NCBI GenBank assembly: GCA_019022495.1
Contig: JAFEKR010000037.1
Coordinates: 372,001-436,000 of the forward strand
DNA length: 64,000 nt
Reading direction: 5' to 3'
Origin: Epichloe hybrida
Taxonomy: Eukaryota > Ascomycota > Sordariomycetes > Hypocreales > Clavicipitaceae
Below the pieces are notes generated by a model, which was given only the letters and a program-made list of their open reading frames with translations, was not told where the DNA came from and did not search any database. Positions within the stretch are counted from its first letter, which is position 1. Every line of letters starts with the position of its first letter. This document shows, one piece after another, positions 33,779 to 47,360 of the stretch. The translations under genes were made by a program, and so were the position numbers.

Positions 33779-34035
33779 TGTTAGATGCACTAAGGTCCTG
33801 CGTAGGTAATAAATCCTATATAATTAAAGTTAATAATAGTTAGATAGCTAGCTAGGAAAGAGAGAGAAGAGAGGGAAAGTCTAGATGCTAGGAAAGTAGG
33901 CGAAATCTATATGTAGGGCATAAAAGGGGGTGGCGAATTAATGTAGCTAATTATATTGCGTGTATTGCGCCGGAACCATAATTCGGTCTGGTCTTTGGCC
34001 ACGATTGAACCAATAAAGATCCGAAGGAATCAACA
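33779..34035 (-). repeat. Copia-1 LTR, element B 5' LTR
   Basis: The repeat starts TGTTAGATGCACTAAGGTCC on the plus strand and ends GGAATCAACA. It is followed by the CTATC target duplication. Confidence 0.9.
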
Positions 34036-34265
34036 CTATCCTTATCTAAAATATTTAAATTCTCTTAAACACTAAAATATTAGTAGCTTGCCTTTTACCT
34101 ATAAGTTTCTTATAGTATATTACTACTAACTTACTAGTAGTTAATAATATCTTTAATATAAGTAATTACTTTATTACTACTACTTTCTTTTATTTTAAAG
34201 ACTCCTATAATATCCCCTTTAAAGTCTCCTAGTAAGAAATATTTAGCTTCTAAAATTTCTATATA
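34036..34265. mobile_element. Older host repeat, piece 2
   Basis: Bases 34036-34040 repeat the CTATC target of element B; the next 225 bases continue the sequence interrupted at 15470. Element D interrupts it again at 34265/34266. On the minus strand a short frame reads IEILEAKYFLLGDFKGDIIG-like residues, which is not assigned to a family. Confidence 0.5.
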
Positions 34266-34523
34266 TGTTGGTTGCACCAAGGTCCTGCGCAGGTAATAAA
34301 TCCCGTATATAATTGAAGTCAATGATAGTTAGATAGCTAGCTAGGAAAGAGAGAGAAGAGAGAGAAAGTCTAGATACTAGAAAAGTAGGAGAAATCCGTA
34401 TGTAAGGCATAAAAGGGGGTGGCGAATTAATGCAGCCAATTATATCGCGTGCATTACGCCAGACCCATAATTAGTCTAGTCTTTAGCTATGATTAAACTA
34501 ATGAAAATCCAAAGGAATTAACA
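34266..34523 (-). repeat. Copia-1 LTR, element D 3' LTR
   Basis: The repeat starts TGTTGGTTGCACCAAGGTCC on the plus strand and ends GGAATTAACA. Only 78 bases of element D interior separate it from the inserted element C. Confidence 0.9.
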
Positions 34524-34601
34524 CTAGCAATCTCTCTTTTTCCTTTGTAGCTAAAGAGCTTAAAAACGTAATAAAAATCAGATTAAAGGAAAGTGTACAC
34601 T

Positions 34602-34857
34602 TGTTGGATGCACCAAGGTCCTGCGCAGGTAATAAATCCCGTATAAATGAAGTCAATGATAGTTAGTTAGATAGCTAGGAAAGAGAGAGAAGAGAGGGAA
34701 AGTCTAGATGCTAGAAAAGTAAGCGAAATCCATATGTGGGGCACAAAAGGGGGTGGCGAATTAATATAGCCAATCGCATCGCGTGCATCGCGCCAGACCC
34801 ACAATTAGTCTAGTCTTTAGCTACAATTAAACTAATGAAAATCTAAAGGAATTAATA
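34602..34857 (-). repeat. Copia-1 LTR, element C 3' LTR
   Basis: The repeat starts TGTTGGATGCACCAAGGTCC and ends GGAATTAATA. It pairs with 41113-41368. Confidence 0.9.
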
Positions 34858-35095
34858 CTAGTAATCTCTCTTTTTCCTTCGTGGCTAAAGAGCTTAAAAA
34901 TGTAATAAAAATCAGATTAAAGGAAAGTGTACACTAGTGAATCCCTTAATAGGAATCCGCTGCTCTGATTAGCTGTTGTAGTATTAGTTAATTAAATTAA
35001 TCTATTATTCCTTACCTAAGCTTTTGTTTCCTAATATTATAGGTCTCTTTACCTATCCTTTAATATGAATCATTAATTCGTTTAAATTAATTAAA

Positions 35096-38000
35096 GAGAA
35101 AAGTGATAAATTTAGCGATGCTTTTATTATTGCATCTGCTAGATTATCGTTGCCGTTAATTTATCTAACTTTGTAGATCTTATACCTTTTATATAATTAA
35201 TAAAGAGCTATAATATTAATTATTAGTCTTTTCTCCTTTGTGGTTCCTAGCTTTATAAGATATTTATATAATAAAAAAGAATTAGTATAGAGAATTATAG
35301 GAATTTAAGGTATCTTTAATTAATCTGTAATCTAATATAGAGTTGTAGAAATCGCGTAGGCAATATCTACGCCTTAAACTATACTATATAACTTAGAGGC
35401 AAGCACGCTATAAGTAACTCTCTTACTCTTTGTTAAGCTATACATAATAATATTACCTTTTATAATAAAGGTATTATTGTCTTGCATTATCTCGTTGCTA
35501 ATTATAATCACGTATCTGATTTATAAGCTTAAATCCTTGTTGTTAGCAAGCGATCCATCTACAAATATAAAGAGCTTTGCCTCCTTAAGAACTAAAGGAA
35601 TGTATTATAGTCTGCGTTATTAATTCTTAATTTACTATTTAAGGCGTTTATTAAGGTATATAATATCCTCCCTAGAGGGTTCTTGGTGTTAAGCTATAAT
35701 TAATAGGTTATATAAAGCCTCCAGTTAACATACAGTTATAATGTAGCTTCCTCGCGCTTATTACTCTATATAATCTTGCTTTACTATTAAGGATTAAGGA
35801 TTAACTTCCTTAATCTTCTAACTCTAACCTTTCTAGGTTAAGATTAGCGAATTATTAGTGTTCTAGGTTAAGATATAGCTATTAAAGATAAGGGGGTTCT
35901 TAGTAGTTAATTATTGCTTTTCTTTAGCTATGAAATTAGCTTTCTAGAGCTCTTTCTCTTCTTTTTAGAAGAAGTTATTATTACTTAGGCCTAATGTATT
36001 ATTAGTTTATATTCTAATAATACTAAAGAGATTCTTATTATTTAGGGCTGTAATTAATAAGTAAGGATTATAGGTTAAGGTTATTATATTAAGGTTATCC
36101 CTGTGGTAATAGAAGTACGTTACCTACTAGTGGGTTTTAGCCTCTATAATCCCGTAAAGAGGTCTAATTAATTCAATTACAGTCCCTTCTAGAAAGAGAT
36201 ATATAATTTGCTTTAGTAATCTTATAATAATTAGCCTTGTTAGCACTGTGTGTAATTAAGTGTAAGCTTGTGTGATATTACGAATCCAAAGGTAAATACC
36301 TCTTCTTCTTAATAACAAAGCGATAGCTATAATTAGTCGTTAGCTTACTTGTTAAATTATCAGCGATTGCGTTAGGATGAATTCCTTTCCTTTATTATTA
36401 TAGCCTTATATAATAAGGCAAGATTTCTCGTATAGCAAGTCCGTTCCTTTGCCTTTAATCTCTCTAACTATATAAGAATTAAAGATTCTATAACCTTCAT
36501 GCTTCGCTAGGTTAAACTTAACGAATTTAAACATATTATAAGCTTGCAAAGCGTTAATCTTAGCTTAATTAGACTACTTAAAGGGTTTTCCTAGGGTTAT
36601 AATCTTTCCTTCTTAGTGAAGCTAAAGGGTAAGGTTCTAATCAGCCTCTTCTTTTACTATAAGGAATGCTATACTTAGCATTCCTCTAGTTATAATCTCT
36701 TAAATAAAGGCCTTCTCTTAATCTTTATTCATAAGTACGTAGAGCTAAACTAGGCTAATATCCTTCTTAGGGCTATAAGGTTTTCTTTTCCTTACTTTTA
36801 TTCCTTTAAGGCATAGTAATAAGTCTTTAACTTAATAGCTTCCCCTTAGGGCCTTTTAGGCTTTATAAGCCTCTTTATTAGACTCTCTTACACTTATAAA
36901 TTACACTATAAGGGCCTTTCTTAGTCTCCCTTACTTTCTCTTAGCTAGTGCCTATAGCTCTTCGCCTTCTTCTATTAGAGAATCTCTTTTAGCAGTAGTA
37001 ATTAGTTATGTAGTTGCTTTTTCCTTTATGTTACTAGGCTTTATCTCCTACTACTCTAGTGTATTATAGGGCTTTATCTCCTACTACTCTAGTCCCTCTA
37101 TAATATATAGGTCTTTATAGTAAGGCTTTACTACTATAAAGTAAAACTTTACTAGGCTATAGGATATATTAATAGTATAGGTCTCTTTATTAGTAGTAAG
37201 TAGCTTATATAAGCTATGCTAGCTACCTTTCTCTCTCCACACGCGTATATTAGCTTACAGAGGTAACTAATATATAAGCGCTATATTAGGGCCGTTCTAG
37301 GCTTTAAGGGCATTACAAACCTACTACAAAGCTAGATAGTAGCGGACTTTATTAGTAGCTTTACGAATTACTTTAGCATATTAAATAACAGAGATACTTA
37401 GTAGTAACTTATCTATTATTCATAGGTAGCCTCTAAAGACTAGCATAGTTAGGATAATACTATTTAGGCCTATAGAGTTATTAATTACCTTAACAGCTAT
37501 TTAGAGACATTACTCTAGCGCGAGCTTTATTCTAATTAAGTCTATGATAATATTATAGGCTTAGCGTAGAGGTCCGTGATATCTCTTAACCTTTCTAATA
37601 CTATTATAGGCTTTAATCAGTATCTTACTGGTTTTAATTAATATTAATTAAGCATAATGCTTAAATTTAGCAGAAGCGAAGTTATTACTAGCATCGTAGA
37701 TAATCTAATCTAGAGGTCTAAGATAAGTATTAATCTAATATTCGCGGATTACATCCTAGATATCTTAAGCCTTCTGCTTCTTTAGATTAAGAAACTAGGC
37801 TACCTAGAACAAGGTTACTAAATTAATAATATAAAGTACTAGTTAGCTATCGATTTACACAATATTAAGAATAATCTTGTAGTTAAATTCGTGATTGTCC
37901 TTAATTGTGAATTTGAATTAGCTAGGGGCCTTTCCATGCATCTAGCAATAGTAGCAGACTTTGGTTAATTCCTTAATTACCTAGCGTTTAACTTCATAAC

Positions 38001-40400
38001 TAGCTTAGTAAAGGATCTTTACAAGTTATTAAACAGAAGGGTAACTAAGTTAATAATGTAATTAACGAATATCTCCTTCTAAAAGGTGGAAGGCAACTAT
38101 TTCTCTTACCTCTAGTAACCACTAAGGATAACCCTATTATCACACAATAGGTATAGTCTTATTACCTTAGATAAGTATGTTATTAAGGTTATTAATCTTG
38201 ACTTACATCTTATCTATATTAGTGATTAAGAAGAGAAAGGGGGTAGCTATATTAAGGACGTAGAATTCAAGCTCTCTAAGTTCTATAAGCATATAAAGGA
38301 TTCCTCTTATAACTACTAATCCAGCGCTAAATATAATAATTTAGGGTTTGCAAGGGGTTACCTTTAATAAAGGCATTAATCTTAACAAAGCCTTTACTTA
38401 TGCCTCTCCTATAGTTAACTTTCCTACAGCGCTAGTATTAGGCATAATCCCTCTACAGACCTCTTTAGAATAGCGTTCTTTAGAGATATAGTAAATTAAG
38501 CCTTTATTATACTCTTATAGCTTATAGAGCTCTTATTTAAGGAATACGTGTTAAAAAGCTTAATTATGTAAGGTCACTAGGACATTAATATTAGCAGCGT
38601 TATAGTTAGTCTATAGTCCTAAATAGAAGAATTATATAATACTTAGATATACTATAATAGTAACTCCTTAACATTATTATTATTATCTTCAGCTTCTATA
38701 TAAGCCAAAAGATATGCTTCCTAATTCTAACCTAAGCCTTTATTAGGCTTATTATTATCCTACCCTTTATAGGAGGTAAGGAATACCTAGAATCTCTTCT
38801 TTAAAGGGGGTGTATAATATATTTTACTAGCTTACTAGCAGTCCTTTTCCTTTTAATATTCTTTAGTATAGTAATTAGAGAACTAGTAGCCGCTCTTACT
38901 ACACATAAAGCAGCGCTTAGTGCTTAGCCTAGGGCTCTATCTGTAATAACTTCCTCTGCCATAGGGGGATAATTACTATTTGTACTAATAATTAGTAAAT
39001 ATAGCCTCTAGAGAGTCTTCTTATTAGTACTAAAGGTATTAGGAGAACTTCTTATTTAATTCCATAATAGTAATTACCTTGCGAAGGTCTCTAGCAAGAC
39101 TCTTAAAGCCTGCGGAGTATATATATTCTACTATCTAATATTTAGGTACACTAGCTATAGCGTTTAAGGCTTACTTATAGAGTTTAGTATTTACTATCTT
39201 AGCAAGGTATAGGCCTTTATAAATCTTCTTAAGGGTTAATAATATAATCTTAAGGCACTTAAGCTTGCTTTTATTAGGGTTCTTCTTAATTATACTCTTT
39301 AGTGTTATACTACTTTACTTATAGTAATAGAATTACTAGTTACTTTCTATCTTAAAGCGCTAATAGATATAAGCAATTATCTCTTTATAGGAATAGTTAT
39401 TCCTAAAGAGGTAATTAAGGTAGTATTACTTAGCATTACCTATTAATATAATAGGGAAAGCCTTCTAATAATACGTTTAAGGAAGGTTAATTCTATTATA
39501 CTTATTTTTAAAAAGCGTGATCTTTAGCGTTAAGAAGTTATATAGCTTTCTACTATAGTGGTTGCTATTCTTATATATCTTTATAAGCTCTAAGATTTTC
39601 TTTATAATCTAATCTTTAGAGGGGAATTACTATAAAGGCATAATTTATTATAAATAATAGTCTACTAGTTATTCTTAATAATAATTATCTAGATAAAGCT
39701 ATTAATATAATAGGGATTATTACAGGGGTTCTTATAAGGGTTTAAGTAATCTCTAGGGTTAGGGAAGGTTAATTTTTAGGGTAGGTTATTAGGGCTATTA
39801 ATATTAAGGTTCTAGGGGTTTAGAAGATTATAGTCTTTCTTATGATCTTTCCTATAACTAAAGGGGCATTAAGGTTTAATAAAGCACTTCCTTAGGTAAT
39901 GCTAGGATTAAATATCCTAGGCCTTGCCTAACAAGGACGCCATGATCTTGTAAAGAATTACGTAATTCTTTAATAATATCCTTAGATACCCTTTTAAAGG
40001 TATCTTTAGACTAGCCTTTAAAGTCTTCTTAGAATGATTCCTATAGGTTATTATCTCTCTAACCTTAATGCTTACTAAGGTTAATGAATCTCGTAATTTA
40101 GTTATTAAGCTTAAGCTATATAGTAGTCTCTAGATCTAGCTTAACAGATTCTTTCTAGTTATATAAGAATTTATAAGTAAGCTATTAAAGGCATAGGGGT
40201 AATTCATGCCTTTAAGGTCTCTTAGGGGTAATAATTAGAGCCCTACTATTACTAGTAGCCTTTCCTCTTGTAAAAAGTCTAGATTCCTCTGCTATCTTTA
40301 ACTATAAAAGGAATATTACTAATTTATTGTTTTTACTACTAATTAAGCTCCTATGTTTGCCTATTACTATTATAAGGTTCTTCTTTTGCTTTTTAGGAGC
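35096..40400 (-). pseudogene. Degraded Copia gag-pol of element C
   Basis: On the minus strand, gag (about 40.4-38.3 kb, zinc-knuckle region near 38.9 kb), integrase (about 38.1-37.4 kb), reverse transcriptase (about 36.5-35.7 kb) and RNase H (about 35.7-35.1 kb) follow in order. Stops are frequent and mainly TAG/TAA. The copy keeps somewhat more C and G than B, for example near 36.2 and 37.9 kb, suggesting lighter mutation. Confidence 0.7.
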
Positions 40401-41112
40401 ATTATTACTCTAATAAAATCAGAAGATTATAAAAACAGGAAAAACAGAAGAAAAAGTAGTAGAAGTAGTAAAAGTAGTAATAAGAATAAATTAATAGAGA
40501 TAAAGAAAGTAATAGAAGTTCTAAAAGTAACTAGAAAATAATAGGGAAAGTAATAAGGGAATAATAGGAATTACTACTTCCTGTTTTTTATGAAAAGAAG
40601 GGAAGGAGGTAATCTCTCTTTCTTACTAATAAGCATAGGGCGAATAGCACTAATAATAAAGGGGGTAAAAAATGAGCAGTAAATACTTATAGGGAGAGAT
40701 TAAAGGTCTATTAGATAAAGGGAATATTTATAGAGAAGTTATAGATATATTAGCTAGCTTAGCTAAGGTTATTTAACATTAGGTTTGAAATAAATGCCTC
40801 GTGGTGATAGATTTGGTTAGTTAGTTGGTTTTCTTGTAATAGATAATAAAATCAATAATTAATAACAATATCCTAGATAGATATAATAAAGTTATATCCC
40901 TAAGCCTAAGGGTTAATAAATTAATTCCTTAGAAGCCTAATAAGCCTGTAACTAGGATTCTAGTCTCTTCCTTTAGTATACTTATATAGTTATGCCTCTT
41001 TACTATAATAACCATTATAGTATAACAAGGGGTAGTGGCAGTAGTATCTATAAAAATATCTCTTCTTATAATACCTAGCTTATCTATAGTTATAAAGTTA
41101 ACCACTAATTAG

Positions 41113-41368
41113 TGTTAGATACACTAAGGTCCTACGTAGGTAATAAATCCTATATAAATAAAGTTAATAATAGTTAGTTAGATAGCTAGGAAAGAGAGAG
41201 AAGAGAGGGAAAGTCTAGATACTAGAAAAGTAGGCGAAATCCATATGTGAGGCACAAAAGGGGGTGGCGAATTGATGCAGCTAATTGCATTACGTGCATT
41301 ACGCCAGACCTACAATTGGTCTGGTCTTTGGCCACGATTGAACCGATGAAGATCCGAAGGAATTAACA
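41113..41368 (-). repeat. Copia-1 LTR, element C 5' LTR
   Basis: The repeat starts TGTTAGATACACTAAGGTCC on the plus strand and ends GGAATTAACA, followed by the ACACT duplication. Confidence 0.9.
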
Positions 41369-41529
41369 ACACTAGTAGATCCCTTAATAGGAATCCGCTG
41401 TTCTAATTAGCCGTCGTGGTATTAGTTAATTAAATTAATCTATTAGTCCTTACCTAAGCTCCTATCCCTTAATATCGCAGGTCTCTTTACCTATCCTTTA
41501 ACATAAATTATTAATTCGTTTAAATTAAT

Positions 41530-44500
41530 TAAAGAGGAAAGTAATAAATTTAGCAATGCTTTTATTATTACATCTGCCGGATTATTATTACTATTAATCC
41601 ACCTGACTTTATAAATCTTATGCCTCTTGTATAATTAACAAAGAGCTATAATATTAATTATTAGTCTTTTCTTCTTTATAGTTCCTAGCTTATAAGATAT
41701 TTATATAATAAAAAAGAATTAGTATAAAGAATCATAGGAATCCGAGGTATCTTTAATTAATCTATAATCTAATGTAGAGTTATAGAAATTACGTAGGTGA
41801 TATCTACGCCTTAAACTATGCTGTATAACTTAGAGGTAAGCGCGCTATAAGTAACTCTCTTGCTCTTTGTTAAGCTATATGTAATAATATTACCTTTTAT
41901 AATAAAGGTATTATTATCTTGTATTATCTCGTTGCTAATTATAATCACGTATCCGATCTGTGAGCTTAGATCCTTATTATTAGTAAGTAATTTATCTATA
42001 AACACAAAGAGCTTTGCCTCTTTAAGGACTAAAGGAATATATTATAGTTTATATTATTAATTCTTAATCTACTACTTAAGGCGTTTATTAAGGTATATAA
42101 TATCTTCCCTAGAGGGTTCTTAGTGTTAAGCTATAATTAACAGGTTATAGGAAGCTTCTAGTTAACATATAGTTATAATGTAGCTTCCTTAGGCTTGTTA
42201 TTCTACGTAGTCTTGCTTTACTATTAGGGATTAAGGATTAACTTTCTTAATTTTCTAACTCTAGCCCTTCTAGGTTAAGATTAATAAATTATTAGTGTTT
42301 TAGGTTAAGATATACCTATTAAAGATAAGGGGATTCTTAGTGGTTAATTATTACTTTTCTTTAGCTATAAAATTAGCCTTCTAGAGCTCTTTCTCTTCTT
42401 TTTAGAAGAAGTTATTATTACTTAGGCCTAATATATTATTAGTTTATATTCTAATAATACTAAAGAGATTCTTATTATTTAGAGCTATGATTAATAAGTA
42501 GGGATTATAGGTTAAAGTTATTATATTAAGGTTATCCCTATGGTAACAGAAGTACGTTGCCCACCAGTGGGTTCTAGCCTCTGTGATCCCGTAAAGAGGT
42601 CTAATTAATTTAATTACAGTCCCTTCTAGAAAGAGATATGCAATCTGCTTTAGTAGTCTCATAATAATTAGCCTCGTTAGCATTATATATGATTAAGTGT
42701 TGTGTGGCTAGGAATATGACCCCTAGAGACCTCTCTCACAAGACCTCTAGCCCCTTGGACCTCGGATCTATCGGATCCCTCGAGACCTCTAGCCCCTTCG
42801 ACCTCGGATCTATCGGATTGTCAGATCAATTCAACCACATTAGATCCGGCCTAGCCCCTGACCCCCTAGCTAGATAAAAGCCCTAGATTCCCTCCCTTTT
42901 CATAGAAAATCAACTCTCCCTTCGTTGCCTTTGGCTTGGATTGTTCAAATCGAGATTTTACCTGTGTTTTCCTAAGATGAATATGAGCTTATTTGAGATT
43001 ATTTGAGATTATCTAGCTGGCTAGCTAGGCAGCTTTTCCTAGCTTCGATCCTCGCGATGGATCGCAAATATCGCAGACCTAGATCCCGATATCTAGGTTC
43101 AATTTCTAATATCGTTGAATTCGTCAATACCGTCAATTTCGTCATTTTCGTCATCTTCATCGGCATCATCGTTATCGTCAGATCCCTCTTTTCCGTTGTT
43201 TTGGGGTGGTTGTTTTGCCCCGACAAAGTGTAGGCTTACGTAATATCGCGAATCCAAAGGTAGATACCTCTTCTTTTTAATAACAAAGCAATAGCTATAA
43301 TAAGGCGTTAGCTTGCTTGTTGTATTGTTAGCGATTGCGTTAGGATGAATTCCTTTCCTTTATTATTATAGCCCTATATAATAAGACAAGATTTCTCGTA
43401 TAGCGAGTCCGTTCCTTTACCTTTAATCTCTCTAACTATATAAGAATTAAAGATTCTATAACCTCTATGCTTTACTAAGTTATACTTAATGAATTTGAAC
43501 ATATTATAAGCTTATAAAGCATTAATCTTAGCTTAATTAGATTACTTAAAGGGTTTTCCTAGGGTTATAATCCTTCCTTCTTAGCAAAGCTAAAGGGTAA
43601 GGTTTTAATTAGCTTCTTCCTTTACTATAAGAAATACTATACTTAGTATCCCTCTAGTTATAACCTCTTAAATAAAGGCCTTCTCTTAATCTTTGTTTAT
43701 AAGTATATAAAGCTAAACTAGGCTAATGTCCTTCTTAGGGCTATAAGGTTTTCTTTTCCTTACTTTTATTCCTTTAGGGCATAGTAATAAGTCTTTAACT
43801 TAATAGCTTCCCCTTAGGGCCTTTTAGGCTTTATAAGCCTCTTTATTAGACTTTCTTACACTTATAAATTACACTATAAGGGCCTTTCTTAGTCTCCCTT
43901 GCTTTCTCTTAGCTAGTGCCTATAGCTCTTTACCTTCTTTTATTAGAGAATCTCTTTTATTAGTAGTAGTTAATTATATAGCTTCTCCTTCCTTTATATT
44001 ACTTAGCTATTACTCTAGCGGATTATAGGGCTTTATCTCCTACTACTCTAGCCCCTCTATAGTATATAAGTCTTTATAATAAGGCTTTACTACTATAAAG
44101 CAAAACTTTACTAGGCTATAGGGTATATTAATAGTATAGGTCTTTCTATTAGTAGTAAGTAACTTATATAGGCTATACTAGCTACCTCTCTCTCTCTATA
44201 TGTGTATATTAGCCTATAAAGGTAACTAATATATAGGCGCTATATTAGGACTATTCTAGGCTCTAAGGGCATTATATACCTGCTATAAAGCTAGAAGACA
44301 TTAGACTTCGTTAGTTACCTTATGAATTACCTTAGCACATTAAATAATAGAGATACTTAGGGGCGACTTGTCTGTTATCTTAGTCTATAGGTAGCCTCTA
44401 AAGACTAGTATAGTTAGGATAATACTATTTAGGCCTATGGAGTTATTAATTACCTTAATAGCTATTTAGAGACATTACTCTAGCATAAGCTCTGTTCTAA

Positions 44501-47360
44501 TTAAGTCTATAATAATATTATAGGCTTAGTGTAGAGGTCTGTAGTATCTCTTAACCTTTCTAATACTATTATAGGCTTTAATTAGCATCTCACTAGTTTT
44601 AATTGATATTAATTAAGCATAATGCCTGAATTTAGCGGAAGTAAAGTTATTACTAGCATCATGGATAATCTAATCTAGAGGTCTAAGATAAGTATTAATC
44701 TAATATTTACGGATTATATCCTAGATGTCTCAAGCCTTTTGCTTCTTTGGATTAAGGAATTAGCCTACTTAGAACAAGGTTACTAAATTAACGATGTAAA
44801 GTACTAGTTAGCTATTAATTTGCATGATATTAATAATAATCTTATAGTTAAATTCGTGGTTATCTTTAATTATAAACTTGAATTAACTAGGGGCCTTTCT
44901 ATATATTTAGTAATAGTAGTAGACTTTAGTTAATTCCTTAATTACCTAGCGTTTAACTTTATAACTAGCTTAGTAAAGGATCTTTATAAGTTATTAAATA
45001 GAAGGGTAACTAAGTTAATAATATAATTAATAAATATCTCCTTCTGAAAGGTGGAAGGTAACTATTTCCTTTACTTCTAGTAACTACTAAGGATGTCCTT
45101 ATTATTACACAATAGGTATAGTCTTATTACCTTGGATAAGTACGTTAGTAAGGTTATTAATCTTAACTTATATTTTTTCTATATTAGTAATTAAGAAGAG
45201 GAAGGGGGTAGCTATATTAAGGATATAGAACTTAAGCTCTCTAAGTTCCGTGGGCATATAAAGGATCCCTCTTATAACTACTAATCTAGCACTAAATATA
45301 ATAATTTAGGGTTTATAAGGGGTTACCTTTAATAAAGGTATTAATCTTAATAAAGCTTTTACTTATGCCTCTCCTATAGTTAACTTTCCTACTATACTAG
45401 TGTTAGGTATAATCCCTCTAAAAACCTCTTTAGAATAGCGTTCTTTAGAGACATAGTAAATTAAGCCTTTATTACACTCTTGTGGCTTATAGAGCTCTTA
45501 TTTAAGGAATATGTGTTAAAAAGCTTAATTATATAAGGTTGCTAGGATATTAATATTAGTAGCGTTATGGTTAGTCTATAGTCCTAAATAGAAGAATTAT
45601 ATAATACTTAGATATGCTATTAATAGTAGCTCCTTAATATTATTATTATTATCTTTAGCTTCTATATAAGCCGTAAGATATACTTCCTAATTCTTACCTA
45701 AGCCTTTATTAGGCTTATTATTATTTTACCCTTTATAGGAGGTAAGGAATACCTAGAATCTCTTCTTTAAAGAGGGTGTATAATATGTTTTACTAGCTTA
45801 CTAGTAGTCTTTCTTCTTTTAATATTCTTTAGTAAAGTAATTAGAAGACTAGTAGCTACTCTTACTATATACAAAGTAGCACTTAGTGCTTAGCCTAGGG
45901 CTTTGCTTACAATAGCTTCCTCTGCTATAGGATTATTATCCATACTAATAATTAGTAAACATAGCCTCTAGAGGGTCTTCTTATTAGTACTAAAGGTATT
46001 AGGAGGACTTCTTATTTAATTCTATAATAGTAATTACCTTATAGAGGTCTCTAGTAAGACTTTTAAAGCCTATAGAGTATATGTATTTTACTATCTAATA
46101 TTTAGGCACACTAGCTATAGTATTTAAGGCTTACTTATAGAGTTTAGTATCTACTATTTTAGTAAGGTATAGGCCTCTATAGATCTTCTTAAGGGTTAAT
46201 AATATAATCTTAAGGTAATTAAGCTTGCTTTTATTAGGGTTCTTCTTAATTATACTCTTTAGCATTATACTACTCTATTTATAGTAATAGAATTACTAGT
46301 TACTTTCTATCTTAAAGCGCTAATAGATATAAGTAATTATCTTTTTATAGGAATAGTTATTCCTAAAGAGGTAATTAAGGTAGTATTACTTAGTATTACT
46401 TATTAATATAATAGGAAAAGCCTTCTAATAATACGTTTAAGGAAGGTTAATTCTATTACACTTATTTTTAAAGAGCGTAATCTTTAGTATTAAGAAGTTA
46501 TATAGCTTTTTACTATAGTAGTTACTATTCTTATACATTTTCGTAAGCTCCGAGATTTTCTTTGTAATCTAATCTTTAGAGAGGAATTACTATAAAGGTA
46601 TAATTTATTATAAATAATAGTCTACTAGTTGTTCTTAATAATAATTATCTAGATAGAGCTATTAATATAATAGGGATTATTATAGGGGTTCTTATAAGGG
46701 TTTAAGTAATCTCTAGGGTTAAGGAAGGTTAATTTCTAGGGTAGGTTATTAGGGCTATTAATATTAAGGTTCTAGGGTTTCGGAAGATTATAGTCTTTCT
46801 TATAATCTTTTCTATAACTAAAGGGGTATTAAGGTTTAATAAAGCACTTCCTTAAGCAATGCTAGGATTAAATATCCTAGGCCTTGCCTAATAAGGACGC
46901 TATAATCTTATAAAGAATTACGTAATTCTCTAATAACTTCCTTTGTAGCCCTTTTAAAGGTGTCTTTAGACTAGCCTTTAAAGTCCTTGTAGAATAATTC
47001 CTATAGGTTATTATCTCTTTATCCTTAATGCTTACTAAGGTTAATAAATCTTATAATCTAGTTATTAAGCTTAAGCTACGTAGTAGTCTCTAGGTCTAGC
47101 TTAACGAATTCTTTCTAATTACTAGAGAAGTTATAAGTAAGCTATTAAAGGCATAAGGGTAACTTATGCTCTTAGGGTCTTTTAGGGGTAATAGTTAAAG
47201 CCTTACTATTACTAGTAGCCTTTGCTCTTGTGAAAGGTCTAGATTCCTCTACTATTTTTAACTATAAAAGAAATGTTACTAATTTGTTGTTTTTGCTACT
47301 AATTAAGCTCCTGTGTTTACCTATTACTATTATAAGGTTTTTCTTTTGTATTTTAGGAGC
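41530..47360 (-). pseudogene. Degraded Copia gag-pol of element D
   Basis: This has the same order as in element C: gag about 47.36-45.3 kb, integrase about 45.1-44.3 kb, reverse transcriptase about 43.5-42.1 kb (split by the solo-LTR-like element), RNase H about 42.1-41.5 kb. A reverse-transcriptase stretch (minus, about 42.68-42.44 kb) is open for 79 codons, with LLKQIAYLFLEGTVIKLIRP and LYGITEARTHWWATYF clearly readable, the best preserved pol segment in the island. Confidence 0.72.
42701..43225 (-). mobile_element. Unmutated solo-LTR-like element, copy 2 (in element D)
   Basis: This 525-base GC-balanced segment is flanked by an exact 6-base duplication AAGTGT (42695-42700 and 43226-43231). 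The uninterrupted site is visible in other Copia-1 copies (for example near 36.25 kb). It differs from copy 1 at only a few positions. The element reads TGTCGGGG...CCACACA on the minus strand. It has the same near-palindrome and 42-base tandem pair. It sits in the reverse-transcriptase region of element D. Confidence 0.85.

Larger units (their letters stand above)
15471..34035 (-). mobile_element. Copia-1 element B, interrupted by element A and a LINE
   Basis: This minus-strand LTR retrotransposon has LTRs at 15471-15727 and 33779-34035 (257 bases each). Its own sequence is 15471-15974 plus 23284-34035. The target duplication CTATC is present at 15466-15470 and 34036-34040. Element A is inserted at AAAGT, and a LINE occupies 26899-31376. 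Reading the minus strand from 33778 downward gives degraded gag with a zinc knuckle (about 31.5-31.6 kb), integrase, reverse transcriptase and RNase H in Copia order. Stop codons occur throughout, mostly TAG or TAA where relatives have CAG or CAA, as expected from RIP. It cannot encode functional protein. Confidence 0.88.
34602..41368 (-). mobile_element. Copia-1 element C, inserted in element D
   Basis: This minus-strand element of 6.77 kb has LTRs at 34602-34857 and 41113-41368 and target duplication ACACT (34597-34601 and 41369-41373). Joining the flanks restores the sequence seen uninterrupted just inside the LTRs of other copies. It is the only one of the minus-strand copies with no further insertion found. 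The interior is degraded gag-pol. Confidence 0.9.
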
